This document shows, piece by piece, positions 35,201-46,849 of a DNA stretch of 64,000 nt. Within the stretch, counting starts at the first letter, position 1, and each line of letters starts with the position of its first letter. The notes beneath the pieces were generated by a model. That model searched no databases, was not told the origin of the DNA, and worked only from the letters and a program-made list of their open reading frames with translations. The stretch is from Odontesthes bonariensis (Eukaryota > Chordata > Actinopteri > Atheriniformes > Atherinopsidae): NCBI RefSeq assembly GCF_027942865.1, contig NC_134517.1:17862009-17926008 (forward strand). Reading direction: 5' to 3'. The translations under genes were made by a program, and so were the position numbers.

Positions 35201-38200
35201 CTTCTACTATGTAAACTCACACTGGGCATTTTTCCCACTCTTATATTTTGAGGAAGTGTTTGATTTAAAAAAAAGTTTGAGTTTTATCTGTACAATCTTG
35301 ATCTTTGAAAGCTAATAAATTAATTCATGTCCAATTGTTGAAAATAGAAATCAAAGGGACAAACCAAACAATGGATGGGTTTCCATCCACTGGAAAACAA
35401 ATCTTAAGTGATCTTTTGCAAAGCTGCAGAAAGGACATATCAATCAGGCACATTTCCTTTAACTGCCCTGAAGCTGTGGTGGACATCCACAGTAGGAAAA
35501 TGGAGAGGTCTTTATGAGAAATGACCTTAATCTCTGGAAATATCTGGGAATTATATCATATCTGGGAAGACGCTGGTCGGTCATGTGAGTTTTTTGCTTG
35601 CGAGATCAGACACAATCACGTAGATGTTTCTACTCTCACAAAACATCTCAGGGCGAGTGCATCTCAGGCCTACAGCTTTCGGATATATTATAAAATAATA
35701 CGTGTGTTTCACTTTGCATGTGAATTATAGAAAAACTCAGACAAATGCAAGTAAAATACGGGTACCTTAATAATTGTATTTAAGTATTTCAAAGGGGGGT
35801 TTCAATCTGTTGATCATCTTGAGTGAGGCTCTGTTTGGAGAAGTGACTCTTTCTCTTTTTGTTTGCATGTGCGCTTCAGTCTGTGTGTGTGATGGTGTCC
35901 ATGTCACAGTCCGGGAGAAGCAGCGGTTCGCGATGCTCTTCCAGTCCGTGGTCCTCCCATGTCAGTACCAAACGGCCTCCATCCAGACTCCGGTGGTGCA
36001 GTGGTGGTACAAGTCCTACTGTCGAGACCGCACCCGAGATTCCTTCACCTTGCCAGAGACTCTGGGCATCAAGGCGTCCGAGCTGGGAGCCACGGCCCAC
36101 CTGGAATGTTCCGACAGCAGCCGCACGGTTCGGGTTGTGGCCTCAGCGCAGGGCGCCTCCTTCACGCTGGCTGAACATTACAAAGGAAGAGACATCACCA
36201 TCATAAACAGTAACGTTATCAGTCTTTTTCCCCATTGAAAAAAACAAAACACCTATGAATAAGGAGTTGCTGCAGCTGTTTGAGCACCACACATGAATCA
36301 GAGCTGACTGTGCTTTCTCAAAATAAATCCCTTTTGTCGTAGCTTCACAATAAAAAAGGAGCCGCACTCACATGATCACATACCCCCTCCTCTAGCTTCT
36401 ATTCATGTGTGATGCCGGGCCTTATCAGGAATAAACACAGGTTTTCGAACAACAGCAGTGTTCAGCGGGGATCTATAGATGCAGCACTTGAACACTCAGC
36501 TGCTTTGTGAATTCTTGACATTGTGATACAAATCAGAAATAAATGTAATAATAGTTTGTTGTCTCCGTGCAGAAGCTGACCTACGTATCGGTGAGCTGCA
36601 GTGGGGCGACAGTGGAGTGTACTTCTGTAAAGTTGTTATCGCTGACGATCTGGAGGGGAAGAATGAGGCTCAGCTGGAGTTACTGGTGCTTGGTATGGAT
36701 ACACTTTATTTCTGCTAAAGTGGCAACACGATGACTCAAGCAGCCTGAGTTCTTTCTCTCTTTTTTTTATGATTTTTTTTTGTTTGCATCTTAACTTCTG
36801 TAAAGCTTCACGGCATATGCTGATTGTGAAGTGGTCCTCACTGCGCTGCATTCCCAAGTGTCTATACAGCAGCTACCATGGAAACAGCCAAAATAATGTT
36901 TGCCTCTTTACATGGTCTTGATCCTCCATGACAGACCCCCTTTGTTTAGCCAGTCGTGAACTTTAAAGGACTGATGTTCACTCGGCTGGACTGGGAAATC
37001 TTAAGTCTGTGAGGCTGTACAGCAGGAGCCTGAAGGACTGCCTGGGATAATATCTTCAGCAGCCCCACAGTGCAAGTTTCTGTGTGTTATTGGTCACTGG
37101 GGAGTGTTTGCTGCTGGTTAATGATTGTATAAATCTACGTCCAGCTGCTGATATTTCACTGCTATAAGTCAGAGAATTATTAGATACTGTGAACTTGACG
37201 TCCTTTCAGTGAGTGATATTGTGAATACGGCTGTCAAAAGCACTTGTTAAGCTGTTACCATGGAAATGTGACTTTTCAGACGAGACAGGAGAACATGAAA
37301 GAAATGTAAAAAAAAAGGGGTCAGGACCAGGCTAAAGTCTCACAGCAGTGTTATCTCAAAATGTTTTTTCTGACCCGATGTTCCTTCAAACAGCTCCTCT
37401 CCACTGCACTAATCTGATTATAACCAGATCACAGGGGAAAGGATGGAATAACAAGACTGGTTGAGTTTAAGACACAACAAGAACTTTTGGGTTTTCTTCA
37501 CTGTAGCAAAATGGTTGGAATTACAAAGTGTGGAAAACTTATTGTCTGCAAGATTTGCTGCAATGTTTTGAGATAGACTTCAAAATGCAAATTCATTGTT
37601 TAGCCCTTTGGAAAATGTTCTTATTATGTGCTGATAATATGATGTAGAAATTGTTCTTATGTATTTACAACAGCTACTCATCATGTCAAAGCTAACAGAG
37701 TTAGCTTAGCTTAGCATAAGCCAACATGTTGGCTTTTTATTGCATAAAAAAGCTAAGTTTAAACCAAACTTTTAGTAGTTTCTTAAAAACTATATGCAAT
37801 TTTCTTTTAATGGATTAAACAAACAAACTGCTAAATGTGTAGAGGTGTAAAGAACACAAGAGAACAAAACTAGACACAACGGGAAGTTAGACAGTCTGGT
37901 AAGTGGTGTAGAAAAATATTTATATTTTCTAAGCAAAGTATTCCTTTTAGTTATAACTCAGGATGTTCTTTTGCTGGTCATCCTCTCAACCTTTTAATGT
38001 CCTGAGCAACTGCTTAGTAGTGCTATGGTGATATTTTAATCACTATATCTTATGAAAAATCTGTGAGGGTAAACCTGAGTGAGCTATCTCTGCCTCTGCA
38101 GGTATTTAGACCTAATGCAACAAGTTGGCATATTTCATGCCATTACCTTGTCTTAACTGATCCTTTTAAAAGGAAAATAACATCTTAATCATTTGCTTCA

Positions 38201-41200
38201 ACAAAATATTCGTATTATTATTGCCCCAAAGAAGTGATCATATGTAAAGAGAGTCTTTCTCCTTGTTTGTTTCTTCTTGTGGACATTAGAGGTTTAAAAT
38301 CCTGAAAATGTTCTGTATTTTTAGATTCTTTTGCCTATCGCACTCAATCCCTTCCTCCCCCCCCCTTTTTTTTCTTGCAAAATCCCCTCCTATACTCCTC
38401 TATTACTCACTTCTCAACCTTCCACGCGCTCCCTCCCTCTCAGGTTACTCAGTGTTACGGATGGTATGTAGACAGTAGATGAGTGTGCAAGGCCAAGGCA
38501 GCGAGATTACTGTTTTTTTTTCTCTTAATGCTAACAGCTTACTCAGCTCATTCTCGTGTGACAGTAGTGTTTAGTCTATCCATGTAGTCAGACGGATCAG
38601 ACACTCACTGCTCTTTACTGTAATAACAGTCTTTTCAAATCTCATAATTAATACATGCAAGGGAAAAACACCTGCAGCTGTGGCTCAGTCCCTATGCGCG
38701 ACAGTTTTCTAATTAATTTCAATGTTTTTGACCTCTTTATTTTGCATATAGTGCACAAAAGGCACATTGTTTCAATACAACGCAACTTGTGTGAACCTTT
38801 TTTGATGAGTTGCCATGCTAAATTGTTGTCCTGGAAATTGCTCTGTGCCCCAGTTTCCGAAAGGCCCTGTTTGCCGTGTTGCCCTGCCTCTGCTGGCAGA
38901 TCTTAATTGTGTGTCTGTGTCCATGTAAAAAGCGTATGCATGCATTAATTCATGTGCAGTTTTAATGGTAGCAGAGAGGCACTTTCTGTGCGAACACTGA
39001 GACATTACATGGCTGAGATTTTGCAAAAGTTAGGGGAAAGGAAAGATTAGGTTGGCAATTTGAACTCTTTATGTTCGCATTTATGAGTCAGCATATTTGA
39101 AGTTTTTTTTATGACTGACTTTTATATAATGACTTTTATTTACAAGAACTTTCACAGCATATCACATAAGCGTGTTAAGCTGCGTGAAATTCTAACGTCA
39201 GCATGCTGCGATGTTCGCTGTGACCATATATTGGTTTTCACTGAGTCAGATCTTTTAAATTTGTATCATGGTCACCCTCTTAGATTGGCCTGTTTGCACT
39301 CTATAATCTACACACTGATGAAGCGTGTAGTAAATGTTACAGTTGCAGACATGAATCTTCTACAGCCCCTATAATATTTCTTAATGGGCCCGAGCTTGTG
39401 CCAGCCCATCCAGTGCAAGCTAAGGTATCAACAGGACAAGTGAAAATGTGCACCTCATGGTGGCACAAGATGAAAAGTCAATTTAACTCCCAAGTTTAGT
39501 GGGATTCATCCTCTCAGGGATATTAATTTGTGTAACAAAAGTCAATGACAATCCAAGAAACAGTTGTTGGGATATTTCAGTGTGTGTGGCAGACAAATTC
39601 TTCCTTGTGACGCGAGCTTGGCAAAAAAAAATGATCGGGATTTAGTTTTTCTTTACTCAGACAGGTGTCTTTGCTTGGACAATAACTGGTATGTTAAAGG
39701 GATGATTTGGTTTCTTTGAGGTGGGGTTTGTTCGAGCTACTTATGCATAGTCTGAAAATGACCTACAGCAGATTACGGTCTGTAGTACTGGCACAGATTC
39801 AAAGCAATGCTCTAATGTGAGTGAAGTCGGCAGCAAAACACGGTTAAGCTCAGAAAGAGTGAGCATCCCTCAGCTGAAAAGATGTTTAAATAGATGTATC
39901 ACAGCTTTAATTTGTTGCCAAACAGCTCAATCTGACGTGGAATTGGAAATGTTATTATTGATCTTGTAAAAGCAACATCATTTTACCCTCCAAAGAGGGG
40001 AGTTGCTCTATTTCTTGCCCAATCCATTGGCTTGATTGTGTTATTGCGTGATTTTGTTTTCTTTTGTAGATGTCAGTTCTGATTTGTTAGTTTGCATCCA
40101 AACTAACTCTATAAAGGCAGCGGTAAACCAGCCACGTTTGTGTTTTGCACTATGAGACTTGTCCTTGGTTTAACATGCTTATTTTTACTGTCTGTAGTTT
40201 ACAGACAGTAACTACTGTCTGCTAAAATCTAATTATGGATAAGTAGTCATACAAACTCCATTCTAAAGAAACACAACTCTCTCTTTTTAATGCTGTGTTA
40301 CTCTTTGAGGAGTGTTTGCTCATGCTGATTGCGTAAGAATTAAGTTCCTTCGATTCCTCAAATAGTGCATGACCATTAATCATCCACTCTGCTACCAAAT
40401 GAGCTAATTTGGCTGAACCTTTGGCCCCTGCTTCCTGCTTCTTCTGCCGGCCTTCACCTGTGCTCTCCCTCTCTCTGCAGGTAGGACAGGTGAGCAGAGC
40501 GATCTACTACCTGAGTTTGATGTGGAGATTATGCCAGGTACGGCCTCTCAGCTGCACTTTCTTCTCCCTGCCCAGCATTTTCCCGCATCTCTAATGCCTC
40601 CTAATGTTTGATTTTCACTTACCGATCAAAACTCTCTTTGAATAACAATCGAGCACTGAACTTTTATTTCATGCTTGTTACCGCCAGAAGGAGGGTAAAT
40701 CTGCTTTACTTCTGGTCACCGTTTAAATTCCTCTGAAGACTTTAAAAATGGTTTTGTGTGGATTTCTCTTCTTGGTGCACCCTGAGGAACTGTGTTGTTA
40801 GAGTCTGGATGGTTTTGAGATGTGATGATGGATAAGAGTCACTCAAAATTCCCTTGAGATCCCCCGTTTTAGAGCTCTGCTGTCTCTGCATGGGTCAGCG
40901 GTCAGAATCATCCGCACTGGCTTTGAAGGAAAACAGCAGTTCTTTACAACCCTGGTGCAGTTTTGCCCAACATTCCTCTCAGTTATGACAACCTGGCACT
41001 TGGCAAAGAAAATGCAATCTGAAGGCACACAGAAGTTATTAAGAGGTGGTTAAACCACTGTATATAGCAAGGTTTTTCAGCTAGTTTTAAAACAGTTTTA
41101 AAAAAACAGTAGCTATCGTAGCCATAGGAGGCCATGTTGGCCAATGATGGTTTTTAACCATCAATGGCCCAGTGACTACAGGTGGAAATGAGCTAATGTT

Positions 41201-44200
41201 GCTACAACCTGGCACAAGGCATCTCTTCTCTCACGATTAATGCTTTTGTGCATTGTCCCTGTTTTAAATAAATAAATAAATGACAAATGATAAATGGTTA
41301 AAAACCACAACAAAATCGTTGTTTACACATGTGACGTAAAGCCTGCACCTTTATTTTTTTTCTCTTAAATGAACTTCTGTTTATTTGGGCCTGTGTGAAA
41401 ACCTGCTTGTGTTTTGGACCTGGTCTGACTCAGTGTTTAATTATTTGAAAATGTTATTCATTTAATTATCGGTACAAATGGTGACCATCTAGTGGAAATA
41501 GAGCCCACATCTAAAAAGCTCTTTGAAATGAACTTTTGTGCAAAATTCTTGCTTCTTCTGACCACCTCTATGTCTTTTTGAAGATATGTTTTTTTTTTTC
41601 AATCTTTAGAGGTGCTTTAGCAGCATAATTAGTCCTTTGCTTTATGTACTTATCTGTGTGTGTGCGTGTCTTTGTAAATCAGAGTGGGCGTTTGTGGGAT
41701 CCGTAGTCCTGGGCAGCGTCTTGTTCCTGCTCTTGTTGGGCATCTGCTGGTGCCAGTGTTGCCCTCACTCCTGTTGCTGCTACGTCCGCTGCTGCTGCTG
41801 TCCCGACACCTGCTGCTGCCCACGGCACCGTGAGTAACACCAGCGACCGTGTGACTTCTGTTCCCGTGTGTATTTCCTCAATATGAGCAATTGTATTGCT
41901 TTTAACTTGCAGTGTATGAGGCAGGAAAGATGGCAAAGAACCGACAGCCGCCTCAGGTTCCTGTGTATCCTTATTACATTCCTGGCGTACCTACTGTGGT
42001 CCCACTTGCACCGTCATCCCATCTGGAGCCAAAGGTCGCCTCGATCCCCTCATTGGAGAATAACCTGGCCGGAGGTGAGTGAACAGCTATCATTTGGTCT
42101 CTTCCTTCTCCTGAAGGAACAGTTCTCACACAAAGATCAGTAACAGCCTACACTGACTTGACTAACCCTCATTTCATCTCTCATCCTTGAGCCTGCCTCT
42201 CTGTCTCAAGTCTCCGTTTGTGAATTTACACGTCATATCATTTAACTTTCGTGACCGTTCATCCCACTCTCAGGTGTGTCATTGCATGTTTTTGTCTTCG
42301 TGTGTGCATATGTGTGTATGGGGGTGTGTGTGTGTGTCCATGTCCACAGTGCGCAGTGTTTACAGACTGGCAGCCAATCCAGACCGGGACTCAATGAAAG
42401 TTCTGTACTACATTGAGAAGGAGCTGGCTCAGTTACCATCCAACAAGATGGCTGCTTTCAAACGTAAGCCTGCACAGATTTAGGCCAGTTTCTGTGATGT
42501 GTGGCAGCGCGCATGTGTTTGTGTGTCTCTTTTATGTGCATCATTTGTGCAGATTTACTAGTGCTAGCTTCCATCTAATCCTAACATTCGTCTCATAACA
42601 TCTAACTGGGTAAGACTGGTTTAGTAGAATCTGTGTTTTTGGGCTCTTAACAATCAGTGGTACATTACAGCATTTGGAAACAATAAAACCTGCGTTGAAT
42701 TTGATTTGATTTGAGGGCTTTGGTATAGGTAGGTAGAGAGGGGTACTTTTTTTTTCCCCCATGTGACCTATCTTTGTTCATTTGTTTCATCTGAATTATG
42801 ACAATGACTTCAAATTCTTCTATGTGTCATTTTTTTTGTTCTATAATGACAAGGATCAAGTGTTTGCTCAAATATGTTGAAGAAAATCAACTATTTCAAA
42901 TGGACAGACAGGTTTTTTGTTTTTTTTTGTGAATGTATAAGGTCATATAATCATAACTCTCGACCATAGGACTGCCCAGTGTGGAATAGTCATGCTCAAT
43001 CAATTGTCCCGAAGTAGTTAAAGATTAGAACTGGAAATATTTGCACATTAGAAAAAAATTTGAATGCTAGAAAAACGCAGAATTCTTGACAACTTTTAAT
43101 ACTTCCCTGTTGTGCGTGCTGTTCAGCCCCACACACAGTTGCCCTTGGTAAAGATGTTCACCTTTGAAAAAATAGCTCAGATATTTTCATACTCAGCATG
43201 GAATTGAAACAGGAGGAATTAGTTCACGTCGTAGGCGAGTCTTTCAGAATTCACAGCAGCAGGATGGTGTATAAGACATTGACTCAAAAAACACTCCCAG
43301 TGTCCAGGTTTATTTTGATAATAAACACAGACTTAAATCTGGGTTGTGATAGTTTGTGAAGGCAAGAGACGTTTTTGCCTCTCTTATTTGGTCAGTTTAA
43401 ATCCTGTAAACATCTTCCCATCAGACGTCATGCTTTTTATTTTCTGCGTTTGACAGAAAAACACAGATTCTGTTATTCTGTAGATTGTGTCAGAACACAA
43501 ATGTGTGAACTCTTGACCGTGTTTTTCCAGTAAATTTGATATCATAAGCCGCACATCCCTGCTGCCATGTGTCTGTCGTAACAGCCAGCAGCTTGTCAGA
43601 GCTGAGCTCCCTTCATGATGGAGGGAACACAGATTTCAGGCACACCTATCAGACGGTCCAGATGAAGGCGCTCCCGCCCATCGCAGACCATGACGACCAG
43701 CTGAGAATAGCTCCTCCGGCACCGAGTCGAAGGCCCAGACGAGACAGAGGCAACCACTCAGATGATGAACTGGACCGCAGGTGGATGTTTTAGTCAGGAC
43801 AAGTTGACCAAGTAACATTTCCGTCCTTGGTAGCTATATCCACTTCATTTTTCTCTTATGTGCTCTTCCTGCTGCTCCTCAGGTGGAATCCCCGTTCTGA
43901 GCACCTGCAGAGGAAAACATTGAGTAGAAGAGGGCGCACCGGCTCCCTGGACGAGCTTGAGGAATTTGCTCAGTCTTACAACAATCGTGGTCGCCGGGCT
44001 GAGCCTCCAGACCGGCCCTATGAGCGAGATTACAGCCCTCCCAGGCGCTTCTACCAAGATGAAGATGATCGCTGGGGCCGCCGCAGCCCTTCACCTTTAC
44101 CACAGAAGAGAAGGGACACATGGGACAGTGACCGGCCCTCTCGACCTCCCCAAAGCAGAAGCTATGATGACGACTTCCTCAACAGAGTGCTGGAGAGAAA

Positions 44201-46272
44201 GGCGAGGGGGCGTGGAGGGGACAGGGGTGCTGGGAGGGTGGACGAGGACAGTGACACTCCCTCTAAAGGCAGCTCCAGAGGAAAAGGCAGTGATAGTTAC
44301 TACAGTCGGTCGCCTAGCAACCGTCCAGATGAGGAGGACCCTTTGCCTCCATATTCAGAGCGGGAAGCAGAGCGGTACCGCAGGGCTGACCTGACCACAG
44401 ACCGGTACCGCACAGCAGATCATCCCAGGTCAGAGAGATACAGGACCGCTGAGCCCAAAAGGCCCTTCTCTTACAACCGCCCCCACCAGGCAATGTCCCA
44501 GACACTACAGGGGGCCAGAGAGGAGCGGGACAGGAGCCGAAACCTGGTGAGTTACTTGTAGCAGGAACAAGGACTTCCTTCCTCTTCTGCTCTTCAGGAA
44601 AAGAGCCTCTGTGTCCGGTAAACATCGGCAGGATAAGTCTGATAACAGCCTATATTTTTCTTATTGTCAACCGAAAAAAATCAACAAAGGATTGGTCCAA
44701 CTAACAATGGGGGGGTTTCCATGAAAGGGAGACTCAAAACAGCCAAAAAGAAATTAAAATAAAGGGTTAGGGTTAGGGTTAGGTGTAAATGGAAGAGATG
44801 TAATGACCATTGGGAGGGAAAAAAAGGGGAAAACAGATATGCAAGATGCGAACACCATCTGAAAGACCAAAATTAGACGCAAAACAATAAGAAAGAAATA
44901 GATGATAATCATAAAGAGATGACAGATGTCTACAAAATAATATAGAATAACAAGGAAGAGACAAAAGAGCAACTAAGACTTACAAATTGACAAAAAATAT
45001 GAGGCAAAGCAACAAAAAATATGATACAAACTGCTTCAAACGTGATATCATTCAAACACAAACAGACAGAGAACGACTACAAAGAGACAAAAAATTAGAG
45101 ACACTAAACCATCAAATTTGTATCCAGTTGACCGCAAAGCAATGTAAAATTGACCAAAATGAAATGCAGAATGAGCAGAGACACACAACAAACAATCTTG
45201 CGGCAGCAAACAACCGCAAATTACGTAAAAACGTAATGTAAAAAGAAACTAAATGACCAGAATGGAGCTGAAAACAGCCATAAAATGACACAAAAAGTCT
45301 GGGTGTCTCAGTTTTTGATTGGGGGAGCCTGCGCGCCTTCATTCCCAGAGATTCATTTTATATTCCGTCCAAAATAACGTGTCCGGGTGACCTACATGTG
45401 CCTGCTGTCTGAGGGCTTTTGTTGCCCGTCTTTCCCCCTTCATTTTCCTCCCTTTTACTGTCCTTCACGTCATTGTTGGGACTCTGCAGCTTGAGTGTTC
45501 TGGTTCTGTATTCAATGACGAGAGTTTACACAAAATTACTGAAATGGAGCTAGTTCTTTTCAGCCAGAGATGATGGAGACCAAAAACAGAGCAAAAAGAC
45601 ATGCCACATGGACTCAAATCCATCAAGATGTCACAAAAATTACTAAAAGTGAAACTGAATGTTGATCTCAAGTTAGCTATAAGTGTAAAAAAGCAGCGGT
45701 TTTCTCACTTGCTCAGCCTGTTGAGTTTATTCTGCTGCCCCCAAGTGGATAAAAAACACAATTTCATATTTAAATCATTTCAGCTACCTTCAGCCAGAAA
45801 AAGGTGAGTTTGGGCTCTTATATGAGATTCGTTGACAATAAGAAAAATGAAATCATATTAACTTTGTCCTCTGAAGTCTTACAGTGTTATGTGCTTTATG
45901 TTTTTGTCTCTTTAGACTTTTGCATCACAGGTCGGTCTTAAAACTGTCTCACTGTGTTCGTTTTTGAATGACTTAGTGTGAATAATGGTAGCATTCCTGC
46001 GTACATCTACAATGAAAGAAAGCTGTTTCTTGATCTGTAAAATCTGGCCTCTCTTTTCAAGACGACAGTAATGCAAATCTTTTTCTGGCTTATTAAAGAT
46101 TCAAAACCCTTTCTCCTTCCGGGACCAGAGTCGCGCTCACCGGCACGGCAGCTGCATGACTTCTGTGACTCTCAGGCAAGAACTAACCCAGCATGAGCGT
46201 CTCTAACATGTGGCTCTCGGTGTATTTCCCTAACAGAGCACTGCACTGAGCAGGGACTCTCTCGCAGTGTGA
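32283..46272 (+). CDS. ildr2: immunoglobulin-like domain-containing receptor 2 (angulin family), complete
   Basis: Type I membrane protein related to LSR/angulin-1 and ILDR1/angulin-2; the family marks tricellular junctions and ILDR2 is also an ER protein tied to lipid handling. Exons: 32283-32322, 35880-36209, 36573-36692, 40481-40537, 41683-41829, 41913-42074, 42350-42463, 43585-43780, 43883-44546, 46237-46272; phases join to 621 residues. Signal peptide [14 protein letters not shown]-type Ig ([23 protein letters not shown]); [18 protein letters not shown] close to human RTGLLADLLPSFAVEIMP; membrane helix about 184-204; Cys-rich [22 protein letters not shown] and [27 protein letters not shown]; Arg/Asp/Ser-rich tail with LPPYSE. 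It ends ALSRDSLAV, like LSR ALSRESLVV. The IMPEW and LYEAGK segments favour ILDR2 over LSR. Confidence 0.92.
32323..35879 (+). other. ildr2: ildr2 intron 1, no further gene seen
   Basis: A 3.6-kb intron following the signal-peptide exon. It holds C- and T-runs (for example around 34400) and no recognisable coding or mobile sequence. First introns of this size often hold enhancers, but none could be read. Confidence 0.55.
35880..36209 (+). CDS. ildr2: ildr2 Ig exon 2
   Basis: A 330-nt exon, phase 1 in and out, encoding [20 protein letters not shown] through [20 protein letters not shown] to [10 protein letters not shown]. It contains the first Ig Cys (LPCQYQ) and the family's extra cysteines. 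ildr1 splits the equivalent region into two exons (52519-52689 and 53153-53302). Confidence 0.9.
36693..40480 (+). other. ildr2: ildr2 intron 3, no further gene seen
   Basis: A 3.8-kb intron, AT-rich. It has a perfect 16-bp palindrome AGCCAACATGTTGGCT at 37719-37734, adjoining GCTAA/TTAGC repeats, and the hairpin at 40185. No exon, RNA gene or intact element recognised. Confidence 0.6.
40185..40211. repeat. short hairpin in ildr2 intron 3
   Basis: TTACTGTCTGTA / GTT / TACAGACAGTAA: 12-bp perfect stem and 3-nt loop. Too short and isolated for a microRNA precursor. Recorded as structure only. Confidence 0.8.
41683..41829 (+). CDS. ildr2: ildr2 transmembrane and Cys-rich exon
   Basis: A 147-nt exon encoding [20 protein letters not shown] then [20 protein letters not shown] and PDTCCCPRH. 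The membrane-proximal Cys cluster is the angulin signature and a likely palmitoylation site (family inference). The exon is exactly the same length and phase as ildr1 53863-54009. Confidence 0.93.
43883..44546 (+). CDS. ildr2: ildr2 large cytoplasmic-tail exon
   Basis: It encodes 221 codons of Arg/Asp/Ser-rich, probably disordered tail: [71 protein letters not shown] and repeated RYRTA-like motifs. The donor AACCTG/GTGAGT is phase 0. If unspliced, four codons (VSYL) then a stop follow. Confidence 0.88.
44735..45320. repeat. purine-rich degenerate tandem repeat in ildr2 intron 9
   Basis: A long A-rich stretch with imperfect ACTACAAAGAGACAAAA-like units, preceded by a (TTAGGG)3 track at 44764-44783. 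Such degenerate ACAAAGAGAC arrays occur widely in fish introns. Confidence 0.6.
46237..46272 (+). CDS. ildr2: ildr2 terminal exon with C-terminal PDZ-type ligand
   Basis: After acceptor CCTAACAG the twelve-codon exon reads [11 protein letters not shown] and TGA. It is in phase with 44546 and matches the angulin C-terminus (ALSRESLVV in LSR). The last residues LAV have the hydrophobic-X-hydrophobic form of a class II PDZ ligand. It was too short to show as a separate ORF. Confidence 0.8.
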   Translation, partial: STALSRDSLAV

Positions 46273-46837
46273 CAATGCTCCCCGACCTCCACTTGCACGG
46301 TGCCGCCGGTCTGTTCAATTAACGCAAGGAGACACTAACTGTTCCGCTGTCAGCCGCATGAAGTCTGAAGCTCATCTCACTGAAATAACCTCGCCGAGAA
46401 AAACAGCAGTAGTGGATGGGAGTGAGATGGGAAATCCTGAAAAACTAATGTGCACAGAGGTCGTTCCTGTAGGTGCCGGACAGCTTGTGGATTCTACCTG
46501 TGCGAGAATGATAGCCGTGTATTTTCTAGATGTGTATTTCACAGCTTGCATGTATGTGGTGTGTTCTGTTTTTCAAATTTGTCGAGCTGAACTTACACCA
46601 GTGCCAAGATGTTGTTGTTTTTTTTATATCATTACTATTATTATTATTATTATTTGCCAATTTCAGAATTGTCTGGTGTATCATTTAGCAGCCTCCAGTC
46701 TCATACCTCTGCCTCAGTGCTCTGCAACTCAGGTTTACTGTGTTTTTTTTTGCATTCATCCGTTAATTGTGTGGCTGTATGTCAGCACTGCACTTGGAAT
46801 TTGTTCTGCAGTTATTGCACTGCTTAGATACTTTTTT

Positions 46838-46843
46838 AATAAA
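46838..46843 (+). terminator. candidate polyadenylation signal for ildr2
   Basis: First AATAAA downstream of the ildr2 stop, 566 nt away. Further AATAAA copies occur near 48388 and 48520. Confidence 0.5.
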
Positions 46844-46849
46844 AGAAAA

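Noticed and set aside
40185-40211. Hairpin considered as a microRNA precursor
   Set aside because: The stem is only 12 bp with a 3-nt loop; microRNA precursors need about 25 bp or more of stem.
43827-44561. A 244-codon ORF starting at an ATG before the ildr2 tail exon
   Set aside because: Its first residues are intronic; the acceptor at 43882/43883 joins the real coding part to the preceding exon in frame.
32283-46272. Considered whether this angulin is LSR rather than ILDR2
   Set aside because: RTG..DLLP.F.VEIMPEW, the LYEAGK exon start and SELSSLH are ILDR2-like, and its neighbours gpa33 and pou2f1 match the human ILDR2 locus; only the C-terminal ALSRDSLAV looks LSR-like.
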